Source of the DNA: Wenzhouxiangella sp. XN201
Lineage (GTDB): Bacteria; Pseudomonadota; Gammaproteobacteria; Xanthomonadales; Wenzhouxiangellaceae
DNA length: 64,000 bases
Direction of reading: 5' to 3'
NCBI RefSeq assembly: GCF_011008905.1
Contig: NZ_JAAIVI010000017.1
Span: 1-64,000, forward strand
The position numbers were made by a program, and so were the translations under genes. Shown here one piece after another: positions 51,113-59,514 of the stretch (positions are counted from its first letter, which is position 1; each line of letters opens with the position of its first letter). Under the pieces are notes generated by a model that saw nothing but the letters and a program-made list of their open reading frames with translations, was not told the DNA's origin and searched no databases.

Positions 51113-52309
51113 GTGACTAATCAGGCCGAACTCGAAAGCCGGGCGCTTTTCCCGCAACTGCAAGCCGATGTCTACGTCAACCACGCTTCGCTGTCGCCGC
51201 CGTCGCAGCCGGTGCGTGCGGCAATCGATGCGGTTCTCGACGGCTATGCCGGACAGGGGATGGCCTGGTATCGCGAGGAGATGCAGCGGCGCGAGCGCCT
51301 GCGCGATTCCCTGGCCCGGCTGATCGCCGCGCCGGCTGACAGCGTGGCGTTGACCGCCAACACTTCGGCCGGCATCATCGCCATCGCCCAGGGATTGTCC
51401 TGGCGTGCGCGCGAGCGGGTGCTGGTCTTCGACGGCGAATTTCCGACCAATATCACACCTTGGCAGCAGGCCGCGCGGCAGCATGACTTGGAGTTGGTCT
51501 GGCTCAAGGCCGATGATTTTCGCGCCGATCGCCACGCAGCCCTGGAACGTTTCGAGGCCGAGCTCAAGCGCGGCGTGCGGCTGGTGGCAGTCAGCGCCGT
51601 GCAGTTCACCACCGGCCAGCGTATGCCGCTCGAAACCATGGGAGAACTGTGCAAGCGCCACGGAACGGAACTGTTCGTCGACGCGATCCAGGCCGCCGGT
51701 ATCGTGCCGCTGGATGTCGAGGCGATGGGGATCGACTATCTGGCCTGTGGTTCGCACAAGTGGCTGATGGCGCCGGAAGGGATCGGCTTTCTCTACGTGG
51801 CACCGGAGCGGGCCGCCGCGCTCGAGCCGAATATGGCCGGCTGGCTCAGCCACGAGGACGCCTTTGCCTTTCTGACCCGCGCGCCCGGCGAACTGCGCTA
51901 TGACCGGCCGTTCCGCCCCGGTGCCCTGATGGCCGAGGCGGGCACGCCCAACACGCTTGGCGCCGCCGGCCTGGAAGCCAGTCTCGGTCTGCTCGAACAG
52001 ATCGGCATCGAGCGCATTTTCGGGCACGTACAGGCCTGGCATGATGCGCTCGAACCGGGCCTGATCGAGCGCGGCTTCCGATCGGCCCGGATGAGCGATG
52101 GGTCGGGGCGCTCCGGTATCCTCAGCGTTCGCACTGACGACCCGGCTCAAGCGCCGCCTTGGGCGCAGGCGCTGGCCGAACGGGGCATTGCCTGCGCCAG
52201 TCCCGACGGCTGGATTCGCCTCTCGCCGCACTGGCCCAATGCCCTGGACGAGCCCGGGCGTATCCTGGCGGCGGTCGATGCCATTCGGGATGCTGGTGGA
52301 CCGGCTTGA
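51113..52309 (+). CDS. Class V aminotransferase/cysteine desulfurase-like protein
   Basis: 398 residues, PLP fold I. The PLP-lysine motif is GSHKWLMAPEG (about 215), with FVDAIQAAG (about 185) and TANTSAGIIAIAQG (about 82) around the cofactor. Resembles SufS/isopenicillin-epimerase-like members; no SUF partners are near. I chose GTG 51113, which has AGGAG six bases upstream; the longer frame runs over the divergent promoter. Substrate unknown. Confidence 0.85.
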   Translation: MTNQAELESRALFPQLQADVYVNHASLSPPSQPVRAAIDAVLDGYAGQGMAWYREEMQRRERLRDSLARLIAAPADSVALTANTSAGIIAIAQGLSWRARERVLVFDGEFPTNITPWQQAARQHDLELVWLKADDFRADRHAALERFEAELKRGVRLVAVSAVQFTTGQRMPLETMGELCKRHGTELFVDAIQAAGIVPLDVEAMGIDYLACGSHKWLMAPEGIGFLYVAPERAAALEPNMAGWLSHEDAFAFLTRAPGELRYDRPFRPGALMAEAGTPNTLGAAGLEASLGLLEQIGIERIFGHVQAWHDALEPGLIERGFRSARMSDGSGRSGILSVRTDDPAQAPPWAQALAERGIACASPDGWIRLSPHWPNALDEPGRILAAVDAIRDAGGPA

Positions 52310-52319
52310 CGGCCATCAA
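52306..52319 (+). promoter_or_regulatory. FNR/ANR box upstream of ubiUV
   Basis: TTGACGGCCATCAA is a full match to TTGAY-N4-RTCAA, 62 bp before the ubiU ATG. A perfect palindrome, CATCAAGGA/TCCTTGATG with CAA centre (52314-52334), overlaps it. FNR-family control of ubiUV is known in other proteobacteria. No convincing -10 is visible. Confidence 0.65.
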
Positions 52320-52381
52320 GGACAATCCTTGATGTTGCGGTCAAGCTGTGGCGCATCCGACATCTTCCCGGTTCGACTGCA

Positions 52382-53383
52382 ATGCCCATCAAGCTCGTCT
52401 GTCCGGCCGGCTCGCTGCCAGCCCTGCGTGAGGCGGTCAACAACGGTGCCGACGCCGTCTACCTGGGGTTCCGCGACGCGACCAATGCGCGCGCTTTCCC
52501 GGGCCTGAATTTTTCCGATCGCGATATCGAGCGCGGCCTGGCCCATGCGCGCTCGCACGGTTGCCGGGTCTACGTGGCGCTCAATACCTATCCCACTTCC
52601 GACAAGCTGTCGCAGTGGTACTCGGCGGTCGACCGGGCCGCCGACCTGGGCGTGGACGCGCTCATCATCGCCGAGATGGCGGTGATGGACTACGCTGCCC
52701 GGAAGCATCCCGATATCCGGCGCCATCTGTCCGTTCAGGGCTCGGCGACGACGGCGGCAGCGCTGAAGTTCTTCCACGAACAATTCGGCATCTCGCGTGC
52801 AGTGTTGCCGCGCGTGCTGGCCATCCAGCAGGTCGAGGCGCTGGCCGAGAAAACGCCGCTCGAGCTCGAGGTGTTCGCCTTCGGCAGCCTGTGCATCATG
52901 GTCGAGGGCCGCTGCCAACTCTCCAGCTACGTCACCGGCCGATCACCCAACCTGGCCGGGGTCTGCTCACCGGCCGAGTTCGTGGCCTGGCAGGAAACGC
53001 CCGAAGGCAAGACGGCGCGCCTCAACGGCGTGCTGATCGACCGCTTTGCCGACGGCGAGCCGGCCGGCTATCCGGTGGTCTGCAAGGGTCGCTACCGGCT
53101 CGGCGACGAGATTTCCCACGTCCTGGAAGAGCCGACCAGCCTCAATACCCTCGAACTGTTGCCGCGGCTGAAGGCCGCCGGCATCTCGGCAGTCAAGATC
53201 GAGGGTCGCCAGCGTTCGCCGGCCTATGTCGGCACGGTTGTGCGCATCTGGCGCGCCGCCATCGATCGGCTTGAGGCCGACCCGGAAGGATTTGCCACGG
53301 ATGCCAAATGGCAAAGCGAGCTCACGCGCCTGTCGGAAGGCAGCCAGGTTACTTTGGGGCCGTACCAAAGGGCATGGCAATGA
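52382..53383 (+). CDS. ubiU: UbiU, O2-independent ubiquinone hydroxylation protein
   Basis: Peptidase U32-family protein of 333 residues. Starts KLVCPAGSLPALREAVNNGADAVYLG, the family opening. Cysteine ligands expected for its [4Fe-4S] cluster are seen in CIMVEGRCQLSSY and GVCSPAEF, and in VCKGRYRLG (about 230). UbiU and UbiV form a heterodimer that hydroxylates ubiquinone precursors without oxygen. Coupled to ubiV by ATGA overlap; SCP2 partner UbiT is at 23238. Confidence 0.93.
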   Translation: MPIKLVCPAGSLPALREAVNNGADAVYLGFRDATNARAFPGLNFSDRDIERGLAHARSHGCRVYVALNTYPTSDKLSQWYSAVDRAADLGVDALIIAEMAVMDYAARKHPDIRRHLSVQGSATTAAALKFFHEQFGISRAVLPRVLAIQQVEALAEKTPLELEVFAFGSLCIMVEGRCQLSSYVTGRSPNLAGVCSPAEFVAWQETPEGKTARLNGVLIDRFADGEPAGYPVVCKGRYRLGDEISHVLEEPTSLNTLELLPRLKAAGISAVKIEGRQRSPAYVGTVVRIWRAAIDRLEADPEGFATDAKWQSELTRLSEGSQVTLGPYQRAWQ

Positions 53384-54231
53384 AGCTTTCCCTGGGTCCG
53401 TTGCAGTATTTCTGGCCGCGTCAGAAGACGCTGGCCTTCTACGAGTCGATGGCCGGCGAGCCGGTTGATATCGTCTACCTGGGCGAGACGGTCTGCTCCA
53501 AGCGACGCGAACTCAAGTTGACCGACTGGCTGGCACTGGGGCGCGACCTGAAGGCCGCCGGTCACGAGGTCGTGCTCTCGACCCTGACCCTGATCGAGGC
53601 GGCCTCCGAACTGTCGATGTGCAAGCGCATCGTGGAAAATGGCGAGTTCGCCGTCGAGGCCGGTGATCTCTCGGCGGTGCAACTGTGTCGCGAACGCGGC
53701 CTGCCTTTCGTGACGGGGCAGGGGGTGAACATTTACAACCACCGGGCGCTGGCGCTGTTGCACGCGTCGGGGCTGTTTCGCATGGTTGCACCGGTGGAAC
53801 TCGGGCAGGCGCAACTGTCGCAGCTCCGGGAGCCGGGTACGGACGGGCCCGAGATCGAGATCCTGGCCTGGGGTCGCGTGCCCCTGTCGCATTCGGCGCG
53901 TTGTTTTACGGCCCGCGCGGTCGGCCGCGGCAAGGATCAGTGCGGTTTCGAGTGCATCCATCACCCTGAAGGCCAACTCGTGCAGACCCGAGAAGACCGG
54001 CCATTCCTCAATTTGAACGGCATCCAGGTGCAGTCCGGTGCCTTGCAGGATCTCGGCCCGCACGTCGAATCCCTCGCCGCTGCTGGCGTCGATATCCTGC
54101 GATTGTCACCGCAGCAGGCGAACATGTCCGCCGTGATTGGGCGCTTTCGCGCGGCGCTGGCCGGCCAGCTAACCGAAGCCGTTCCGGATGCCGTCAGTGG
54201 CTATTGGCAAGGCCGGCCGGGAATGGACTGA
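53380..54231 (+). CDS. ubiV: UbiV, O2-independent ubiquinone hydroxylation protein
   Basis: U32-family protein of 283 residues from the ATG that overlaps the ubiU stop. Opening KLSLGPLQYFWPRQKTLAFYE is typical. Cysteine clusters include GETVCSKRREL (about 35), the ARCFTARAVGRGKDQCGFECIHHPEG region (about 172-197), which fits a [4Fe-4S] site. Acts with UbiU and UbiT in anaerobic ubiquinone synthesis. The frame beginning at 53308 is an extension. Confidence 0.93.
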   Translation: MKLSLGPLQYFWPRQKTLAFYESMAGEPVDIVYLGETVCSKRRELKLTDWLALGRDLKAAGHEVVLSTLTLIEAASELSMCKRIVENGEFAVEAGDLSAVQLCRERGLPFVTGQGVNIYNHRALALLHASGLFRMVAPVELGQAQLSQLREPGTDGPEIEILAWGRVPLSHSARCFTARAVGRGKDQCGFECIHHPEGQLVQTREDRPFLNLNGIQVQSGALQDLGPHVESLAAAGVDILRLSPQQANMSAVIGRFRAALAGQLTEAVPDAVSGYWQGRPGMD

Positions 54232-54239
54232 AGGTCGCC

Positions 54240-54755
54240 TCAGTTCCTGCCGAGCTTTCTGCGTACCGGCCGTTCCAGGCTGGTCAGGCCGTGCGCCTTG
54301 CCGATTTCGATTGCCGATTCTGCATCCCGGCCCTGGATCCAGGCCGCGCGTAGTGCGTACAGGGCGCCGATGCGGTTGCCTGAGGCACAGTGCAGCAGGG
54401 CCGGGTCGTCGCCGATTTCGGCCAGGATGCGGTCGAAATCCTCGACTGCGGCGCGGTTGAGGTCCCCGGGGCTGCCGATCGGCACGCGGTGGTACTCCAT
54501 GCCCAGGGCAGCGACCAACTCGGCTTCGTCCCAGGCCTCGAATTCACCGATGTCGCGGGCGTTGACCACGTGGCGCACACCGGCACGCTCGGCCGCGACC
54601 AGTTCGGCGGGCGTGGGCTGGCCGGAAATCGTGCGACCGGGTTCGGGCCGGTGGGCGCCCTCGATATCCAGGCGGCTCGTGGACTCCGGCGTGGCCGCGC
54701 AGGCTGCCACCAGAAGTAGCAGACAAAGTGCACAAAAGAACTTTCTAGGCGTCAT
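54240..54755 (-). CDS. Phosphatase-like lipoprotein (beta-lactamase-hydrolase/DSP type)
   Basis: 171 residues. Lipoprotein signal with VAAC (Cys about 19). The domain matches the DUF442/dual-specificity phosphatase-like family: SGQPTPAELVAAERAGVRHVVNAR early and the P-loop HCASGNRIGALYALR (CX5R) near 124. Location on the membrane face implies substrates in the periplasm. ATG 54755 has AGGAGG upstream and overlaps the end of the CorC-type gene by 11 bp. Confidence 0.82.
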   Translation of the reverse strand: MTPRKFFCALCLLLLVAACAATPESTSRLDIEGAHRPEPGRTISGQPTPAELVAAERAGVRHVVNARDIGEFEAWDEAELVAALGMEYHRVPIGSPGDLNRAAVEDFDRILAEIGDDPALLHCASGNRIGALYALRAAWIQGRDAESAIEIGKAHGLTSLERPVRRKLGRN

Positions 54756-55857
54756 CTTTTCGCTCCTCCTCGTCCGGTTCGGGTGATTCCGTTTCCGACT
54801 GCAGCCCGGTTTCCGGCAATTCCAGGCCGAGTTTGCGCGCGCGGGTCTTCCACTGCTCCCGCGCGGCGTGGCGCAAGTCTTCAACGGTGTCGCTTTCGTC
54901 GACGATCTCCATGCCGAGCAGGGTTTCGAGCACGTCTTCCATCGTCACCACCCCGGCCAGACCACCATACTCGTCAACCACCACGGCAAAGTGCTCCTGC
55001 CGCGCCAGCAATTCGCTAAAAAGGTTCTGCAGCGACACGAACTCGGGCACGAACAGGACCTCTCGTTTGAGTTCTTCCAGGCGCGTTTCGCCGCGTCCCT
55101 GGGCCTGGGCCAGCATGATGTCGGTCTTGAGCACGTAGCCGCGGATGTCTTCGTCTGACTCACCGTAGACGGGAAAACGCGAAAAGCTCATGCCCCGGGA
55201 AGAGTCCATGGTTTCGCTGACTGTCTGGTCGCAACGCATCTTCACAACAGCCACGCGCGGGGTCATGATGTCTTCGACGCGAATGGCGCTGAAGCGGATC
55301 AGATTGGTGAAGATATTGGATTCTTCTTCCCCGAACACGCCCTCGCGCGAGCCGGCCTGAGCCAGAACGCGGAACTCCTCGCGGCTGACCGTCGGGGCCG
55401 ATTTGTCGTGCGCCAGCCAGCGGGTGATCTGCTTTGACAGCTGCACCAGCGGCCAGGTGACGTAGATGAGCACGATACAGGCGCTGGCGGTGAAGCCCGC
55501 CAGGGACTTGGCATGGGTCGCGCCGAGGGTCTTGGGGATGATCTCGGAGAACACCAGGATGAGCAGCGTGACGATGGCCGAAGCCAGGGTCAGCCAGGCC
55601 TGGCCGAAGATCACCTGCGCCTGGGCGCCGACCCCGGCCGCGCCGAAAGTGTGCGCCACCGTGTTGAGACTCAGAATCGCCGACAGCGGTTGGTCGATGT
55701 CGCGCTTGAGCCGTCGCAGGCGCTTGCCGGTGCGGCTGCCGCGCTCGTTGAGCACCGCGATATGGGCCGGGGTGATGCTCAACAGCGCCGCTTCCAGGAT
55801 CGAACAGAGAAAGGAAACGCCGATGGCGAGAAACAGGTAGAACGCCAGTAAGGCCAT
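54745..55857 (-). CDS. CNNM/CorC-type transporter-associated protein (DUF21-CBS)
   Basis: 370 residues. N-terminal DUF21 domain with four membrane segments (about 1-160) followed by two CBS domains (about 200-320; VEDIMTPRVAVVKMRCDQTVSE and FAVVVDEYGGLAGVVTMEDVLETLLG). The C-terminus is acidic, with no CorC_HlyC domain. Such proteins are linked to Mg/Co efflux. It precedes the phosphatase-like lipoprotein by overlap, so cotranscription is likely. Confidence 0.9.
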   Translation of the reverse strand: MALLAFYLFLAIGVSFLCSILEAALLSITPAHIAVLNERGSRTGKRLRRLKRDIDQPLSAILSLNTVAHTFGAAGVGAQAQVIFGQAWLTLASAIVTLLILVFSEIIPKTLGATHAKSLAGFTASACIVLIYVTWPLVQLSKQITRWLAHDKSAPTVSREEFRVLAQAGSREGVFGEEESNIFTNLIRFSAIRVEDIMTPRVAVVKMRCDQTVSETMDSSRGMSFSRFPVYGESDEDIRGYVLKTDIMLAQAQGRGETRLEELKREVLFVPEFVSLQNLFSELLARQEHFAVVVDEYGGLAGVVTMEDVLETLLGMEIVDESDTVEDLRHAAREQWKTRARKLGLELPETGLQSETESPEPDEEERKDDA

Positions 55858-55943
55858 ATCAACTCATTTGCGGAAGCTGTCGGGCATTGTAGCGAACTGC
55901 CCGGAGTCGGATGTGCAGACGCCGGCCGGCCCTGGTATTCGCT

Positions 55944-56714
55944 TCAGAAGCCGAAGATGCTGAAGCCGCCGTCCACAGCGAGGGTCTGGCCGCTGATATA
56001 ACCGGCGGCCGGCAGGCACAGAAACGCCACCGTCGCGGCCACTTCCTCGGGTCGGCCGATGCGCTTGAGCGGGGTACGCGCCAGGACTTCGGCCCGGAAG
56101 TCCGGATCGTCGAGGACTTGCCGGGCCAGCGGTGTGTCGATGTACCACGGCGCGACGGCATTGACGCGAATGCCGTCGTCGGCCCACTCCACGGCCAGGT
56201 TGCGCGTCATCTGGTTCATGGCCGCCTTGCTCATCGCATACGGTGCGCCGGTCCGGAGATGCTTCAGCCCGGCCACTGAACTGACGTTGACGATGCTGGC
56301 GCTACCGGCAGCCGCAAGCGCCGGATGGGCTGCCCGGCTAAGGTCGAATGCGGCCATCAGGTTGGTGCCGAAAATGTCCCGGACTTCGTCGCCGGCGTAG
56401 GCCAGGGCCGGCTTGCGAATGTTGTAGCCGGCATTGTTGACCAGGATGTGAAGGGGTGCACCGATCGACTCGATCAGGCGTGAGCGCGAGTCGGCGTCGC
56501 TCACATCGCCGGCCAGCGCGTGGGCGCGAAAGCCATCGGCGTTCAGCTCGGCCACGGCTTCTTCCAGGGTGCTGCGCCCCCGGGCCGTCATCCACACTTC
56601 CGCGCCGCGTTCGCAAAGTGCGCGGGCAATGGCCAGGCCGATGCCGCGACTGGCACCGGTGACCAGCGCGCGGCGGCCGTCGAGGCGCCAGAGATCTTTC
56701 GATGAATCATCCAT
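55944..56714 (-). CDS. Short-chain dehydrogenase/reductase
   Basis: 256 residues. NAD(P) motif TGASRGIGLA (about 18), NNAG (about 94), catalytic Ser/Tyr/Lys in IVNVSSVAG and YAMSK (about 163), and C-terminal YISGQTLAVDGG. Resembles tropinone-reductase/gluconate-dehydrogenase-like SDRs; substrate unknown. Start ATG 56714 (weak ribosome site) is preferred over upstream codons that face the next gene. Divergent from the DUF294 gene. Confidence 0.9.
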   Translation of the reverse strand: MDDSSKDLWRLDGRRALVTGASRGIGLAIARALCERGAEVWMTARGRSTLEEAVAELNADGFRAHALAGDVSDADSRSRLIESIGAPLHILVNNAGYNIRKPALAYAGDEVRDIFGTNLMAAFDLSRAAHPALAAAGSASIVNVSSVAGLKHLRTGAPYAMSKAAMNQMTRNLAVEWADDGIRVNAVAPWYIDTPLARQVLDDPDFRAEVLARTPLKRIGRPEEVAATVAFLCLPAAGYISGQTLAVDGGFSIFGF

Positions 56715-56793
56715 GGGCTCATTATCCGCGTCGTGCAGCCCCGGCTCAATGCTGCGCGGTAACATGAGCCCGACACGCGCAGTCGGAGCGGAC

Positions 56794-58677
56794 ATGGAAA
56801 TCGAGCAGATCGAGATTCGCGATCATCTGCGCCAGCGCGAGCCGTTCAGTTTTCTCGCCGAGGACGAACTCACGGCCGTGGCGCAATCGGTGGAGGTGGC
56901 CTATTTCCGGGCCGGCTCCGATATCCTTTCGCTCGGTGACGAGATCAATGACCTGCACTATATCCGCAGCGGTTCGGTCGAGCTCTTTCGGCGTAGCGGC
57001 GAGCTCTACAACCGCCTGGGCGAGGGCGACATCTTTGGCCAGCTCGGACTACTGACCCGGCGCAGCGCCCGTTTTCCTGCGCGGGCGCTCGAAGATACGT
57101 TGATCTACTTCATCCCCGGCGATCTGTTCCGCAATCTGTTCGACAGCAACACCGCTTTCGCCGACTACGTCGAGGTCGAGGATCGCACCCGCCTGCGCCA
57201 GGCTGCGGCGCGCAGTGGCGGCGACAATCCCTTGCTGACGCTGCGTACCGGCAAGCTCGTCAGTCACCGACCGGTAATCGTCACGGCCTCGACCACGGTC
57301 GAAGAAGCAGCGCGGTTGATGACCGAAGAGCGCATCACCTCCGTGCTGGTGGTCAAGGATGACATCGAGGCGGCTGCGCGTGTGCAGTCGCCGGAGCTGG
57401 TCGGCATTCTGACCGACAGTGACCTGAGGCGGCGCATTGTCGCCCAGGGCTTGCCGTCGGACACGCCGGTCAGCGAGGCCATGTCCGGTCGGGTCGCCAG
57501 TATCCAGGACGACTGCTACCTGTTCGAGGCGCTGTTGATCATGCTGCGTGAGAACGTGCACCACCTGCCGGTGCTGCACCATCAACAGCCAATCGGCGTG
57601 CTCGACCTGGCCGATATCATTCACCATGAAACCCAGAACAGCCTGTTCGTCGTGCGCAACATCTTCCACTGCAACAGCGTCGAGGGCCTCGAGGCGCTCA
57701 GACCCGCGGTGGCCGCCAGTTTCGTACGCATGGTCGAGGAAGATGCCAATACGCACATGATCGGCAGCGCCATGGCGACCATCGGCCGCAGCTTCAAGCA
57801 GCGTCTGCTCGAACTGGGCGAACAACAGTTCGGACCACCGCCCGTTCCCTACTGTTTTCTGGCCCTGGGCTCGATGGCGCGCGACGAGCAGTTCCTGTTC
57901 ACCGACCAGGACAACGCCATGGTGCTCGACGATGCCTTCGATCCGGCCCGCCACGATGACTATTTCCTCAAGCTGGCGCAGTTCGTCAGCGATGGGCTCG
58001 ATCGCGCGGGCTACGTCTACTGCACGGGCGACATCATGGCCACCAACAAGAAGTGGCGCCAGCCCCTGTCGGCGTGGAAGAAGCAGTTCATGGAATGGAT
58101 TCACCGGCCCAATGCCGAACGCCTGCTGCACAGCTCGATCTTCTTCGATCTCGACGGCGTGGCGGGCCAGACCAGCATGGCCGACGAACTCAATGAGCTG
58201 ATCGCGGTAGAGGCCAGCGCCGAACCCGCCTTTCTCGGCTGTCTGGCGCAGAATGCCCAGAACCGAACGCCGCCGCTGGGCTTTTTCCGCGACTTCGTTC
58301 TCGAACAGGGTGGGCGCCACGCCAATTCGATCAATCTCAAGCGCCGCGGCACCGCGCCCCTGATCGACGTCATTCGGGTACACGCTCTGGCTTCTGCTTC
58401 CCGCTCGCAGAACGCCTTCAAGCGCCTCGACGACTGCGTGGCGGCCGGTTTCCTGACCGCAAACATGGCCGCCGATCTGCGCGATTCGCTGGAGTTCATT
58501 TCTATCGTGCGTGCCCGCCACCAGGCCTGGGATGTCGAGCGCGGCGGTGAGCCGAACAACAACATCGACCCGGAAACCCTGTCGGCTTTCGAGCGGCGCA
58601 GCCTCAAGGACGCTTTCAAGGTGTTGTCGAACGCGCAGAAGTTCATCCGTTTTCGCTACCGGCCGGTTCGAGTCTGA
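56794..58677 (+). CDS. cNMP-like/CBS/DUF294 nucleotidyltransferase-like protein
   Basis: 627 residues: cyclic-nucleotide-like domain (about 20-130), two CBS domains (about 150-285; ILTDSDLRRRIV and GVLDLADIIHHET), DUF294 nucleotidyltransferase (LGSMARDEQFLFTDQDNAMV, about 350) and DUF294_C helical domain. The cNMP cassette has Gln in place of Glu (FGQLGLL), so cNMP binding is doubtful. Likely a GlnD-like regulatory protein. ATG 56794 is preceded by CGGAG. It precedes the exonuclease gene by 6 bp, a common pairing. Confidence 0.9.
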   Translation: MEIEQIEIRDHLRQREPFSFLAEDELTAVAQSVEVAYFRAGSDILSLGDEINDLHYIRSGSVELFRRSGELYNRLGEGDIFGQLGLLTRRSARFPARALEDTLIYFIPGDLFRNLFDSNTAFADYVEVEDRTRLRQAAARSGGDNPLLTLRTGKLVSHRPVIVTASTTVEEAARLMTEERITSVLVVKDDIEAAARVQSPELVGILTDSDLRRRIVAQGLPSDTPVSEAMSGRVASIQDDCYLFEALLIMLRENVHHLPVLHHQQPIGVLDLADIIHHETQNSLFVVRNIFHCNSVEGLEALRPAVAASFVRMVEEDANTHMIGSAMATIGRSFKQRLLELGEQQFGPPPVPYCFLALGSMARDEQFLFTDQDNAMVLDDAFDPARHDDYFLKLAQFVSDGLDRAGYVYCTGDIMATNKKWRQPLSAWKKQFMEWIHRPNAERLLHSSIFFDLDGVAGQTSMADELNELIAVEASAEPAFLGCLAQNAQNRTPPLGFFRDFVLEQGGRHANSINLKRRGTAPLIDVIRVHALASASRSQNAFKRLDDCVAAGFLTANMAADLRDSLEFISIVRARHQAWDVERGGEPNNNIDPETLSAFERRSLKDAFKVLSNAQKFIRFRYRPVRV

Positions 58678-58683
58678 GCGCTT

Positions 58684-59406
58684 GTGTTCATTCCGGGTAA
58701 CAGCAAGAAGAACGAGCCGGCCGACTGGGCTGCGAAGTTTGAAACCCTGGCCGAAAAATCGCGTCAGCCGCTGCTGCGCGACTACTATGCCCGCGGCGCG
58801 GTGGCGCCGGACACCCCGCTCGAGCAGGTGCCGTTGATGGCGCTCGATCTGGAAACTACCGGCCTCGACTCACGCCGCCACGGCATCGTCAGCATTGGCC
58901 TGGTGCCGTTCAACCTGAAGCGTATCCAGACAAGCCGGTCACATTACTGGGTCGTGCGGCCACGCCGCGAGGTCGAGGAACGCTCGATCACCATCCATCG
59001 GATTACCCACGAGCAAATCGAATCGGCGCCCGACCTCGAAAGCCTGGCCGAGGCCCTGCTCGACGCCATCGCCGGTCAGGTGCTGGTGGTGCACTATCAG
59101 GCCATCGAGCGGCCCTTCCTCTACCGGGCCTTCGAGCGCCGTTTCGGCGAGGGCCTGCTGTTTCCGTTGATTGATACCCTGCAGATGGAAAAGCGTATCC
59201 GCGGCCGGGTCAGCCTCAACCCGCTGACCTGGCTGGCGCGCGGGCGTCACTCCTGGCGCCTGGCCGACTGCCGTCGGCGCTACGGCCTGCCCGAATATGC
59301 ACCCCACCACGCCTTGACCGACGCGTTGGCCACGGCGGAATTGTTTCAGGCGCAGGTGGCTTATCACGGAAGTCCCGACGATCGGGTTGAGCACTGGTGG
59401 CTGTAA
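58684..59406 (+). CDS. DnaQ-family 3'-5' exonuclease
   Basis: 240 residues. ExoI motif ALDLETTGLD (about 57), ExoII-like VVHYQAIERPFLYRAF (about 137, where Asp is not obvious) and ExoIII HHALTDALATAELF (about 211). GTG start at 58684 (FIPGNSKKN...). Such proteins are paired with DUF294 genes in gammaproteobacteria. Probable role in nucleotide or DNA turnover; substrate unknown. Confidence 0.88.
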   Translation: MFIPGNSKKNEPADWAAKFETLAEKSRQPLLRDYYARGAVAPDTPLEQVPLMALDLETTGLDSRRHGIVSIGLVPFNLKRIQTSRSHYWVVRPRREVEERSITIHRITHEQIESAPDLESLAEALLDAIAGQVLVVHYQAIERPFLYRAFERRFGEGLLFPLIDTLQMEKRIRGRVSLNPLTWLARGRHSWRLADCRRRYGLPEYAPHHALTDALATAELFQAQVAYHGSPDDRVEHWWL

Positions 59407-59407
59407 A

Positions 59408-59478
59408 TGAACTTCAAAATTCGAAATTCCAAGCACCAAATTACAAACAAATTCGAATGACCGAAATTCGAATGTTCC
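59408..59478. repeat. AT-rich AAATTCGAA repeat/palindrome
   Basis: About 70 bp with ATTCGAAATTCCAAG...CAAATTCGAATGACCGAAATTCGAATG. It is far more AT-rich than its surroundings, internally repetitive (AAATTCGAA words) and partly palindromic. It lies between two convergent genes. Distinct from, but similar in style to, the repeats at 1072 and 7850. Confidence 0.75.
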
Positions 59479-59514
59479 TAACGAGCAAGGTGCTGAAAAT
59501 CCGCCGAGTGCTGC

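Noticed and set aside
52329-52344. TTGATGTTGCGGTCAA as a second FNR box before ubiU
   Set aside because: Half-sites are separated by 6 bp rather than 4, which FNR-family dimers do not normally accept.
56794-58677. cAMP receptor function for the DUF294 protein
   Set aside because: The phosphate cassette has Gln where cNMP-binding domains need Glu, so ligand binding is doubtful.
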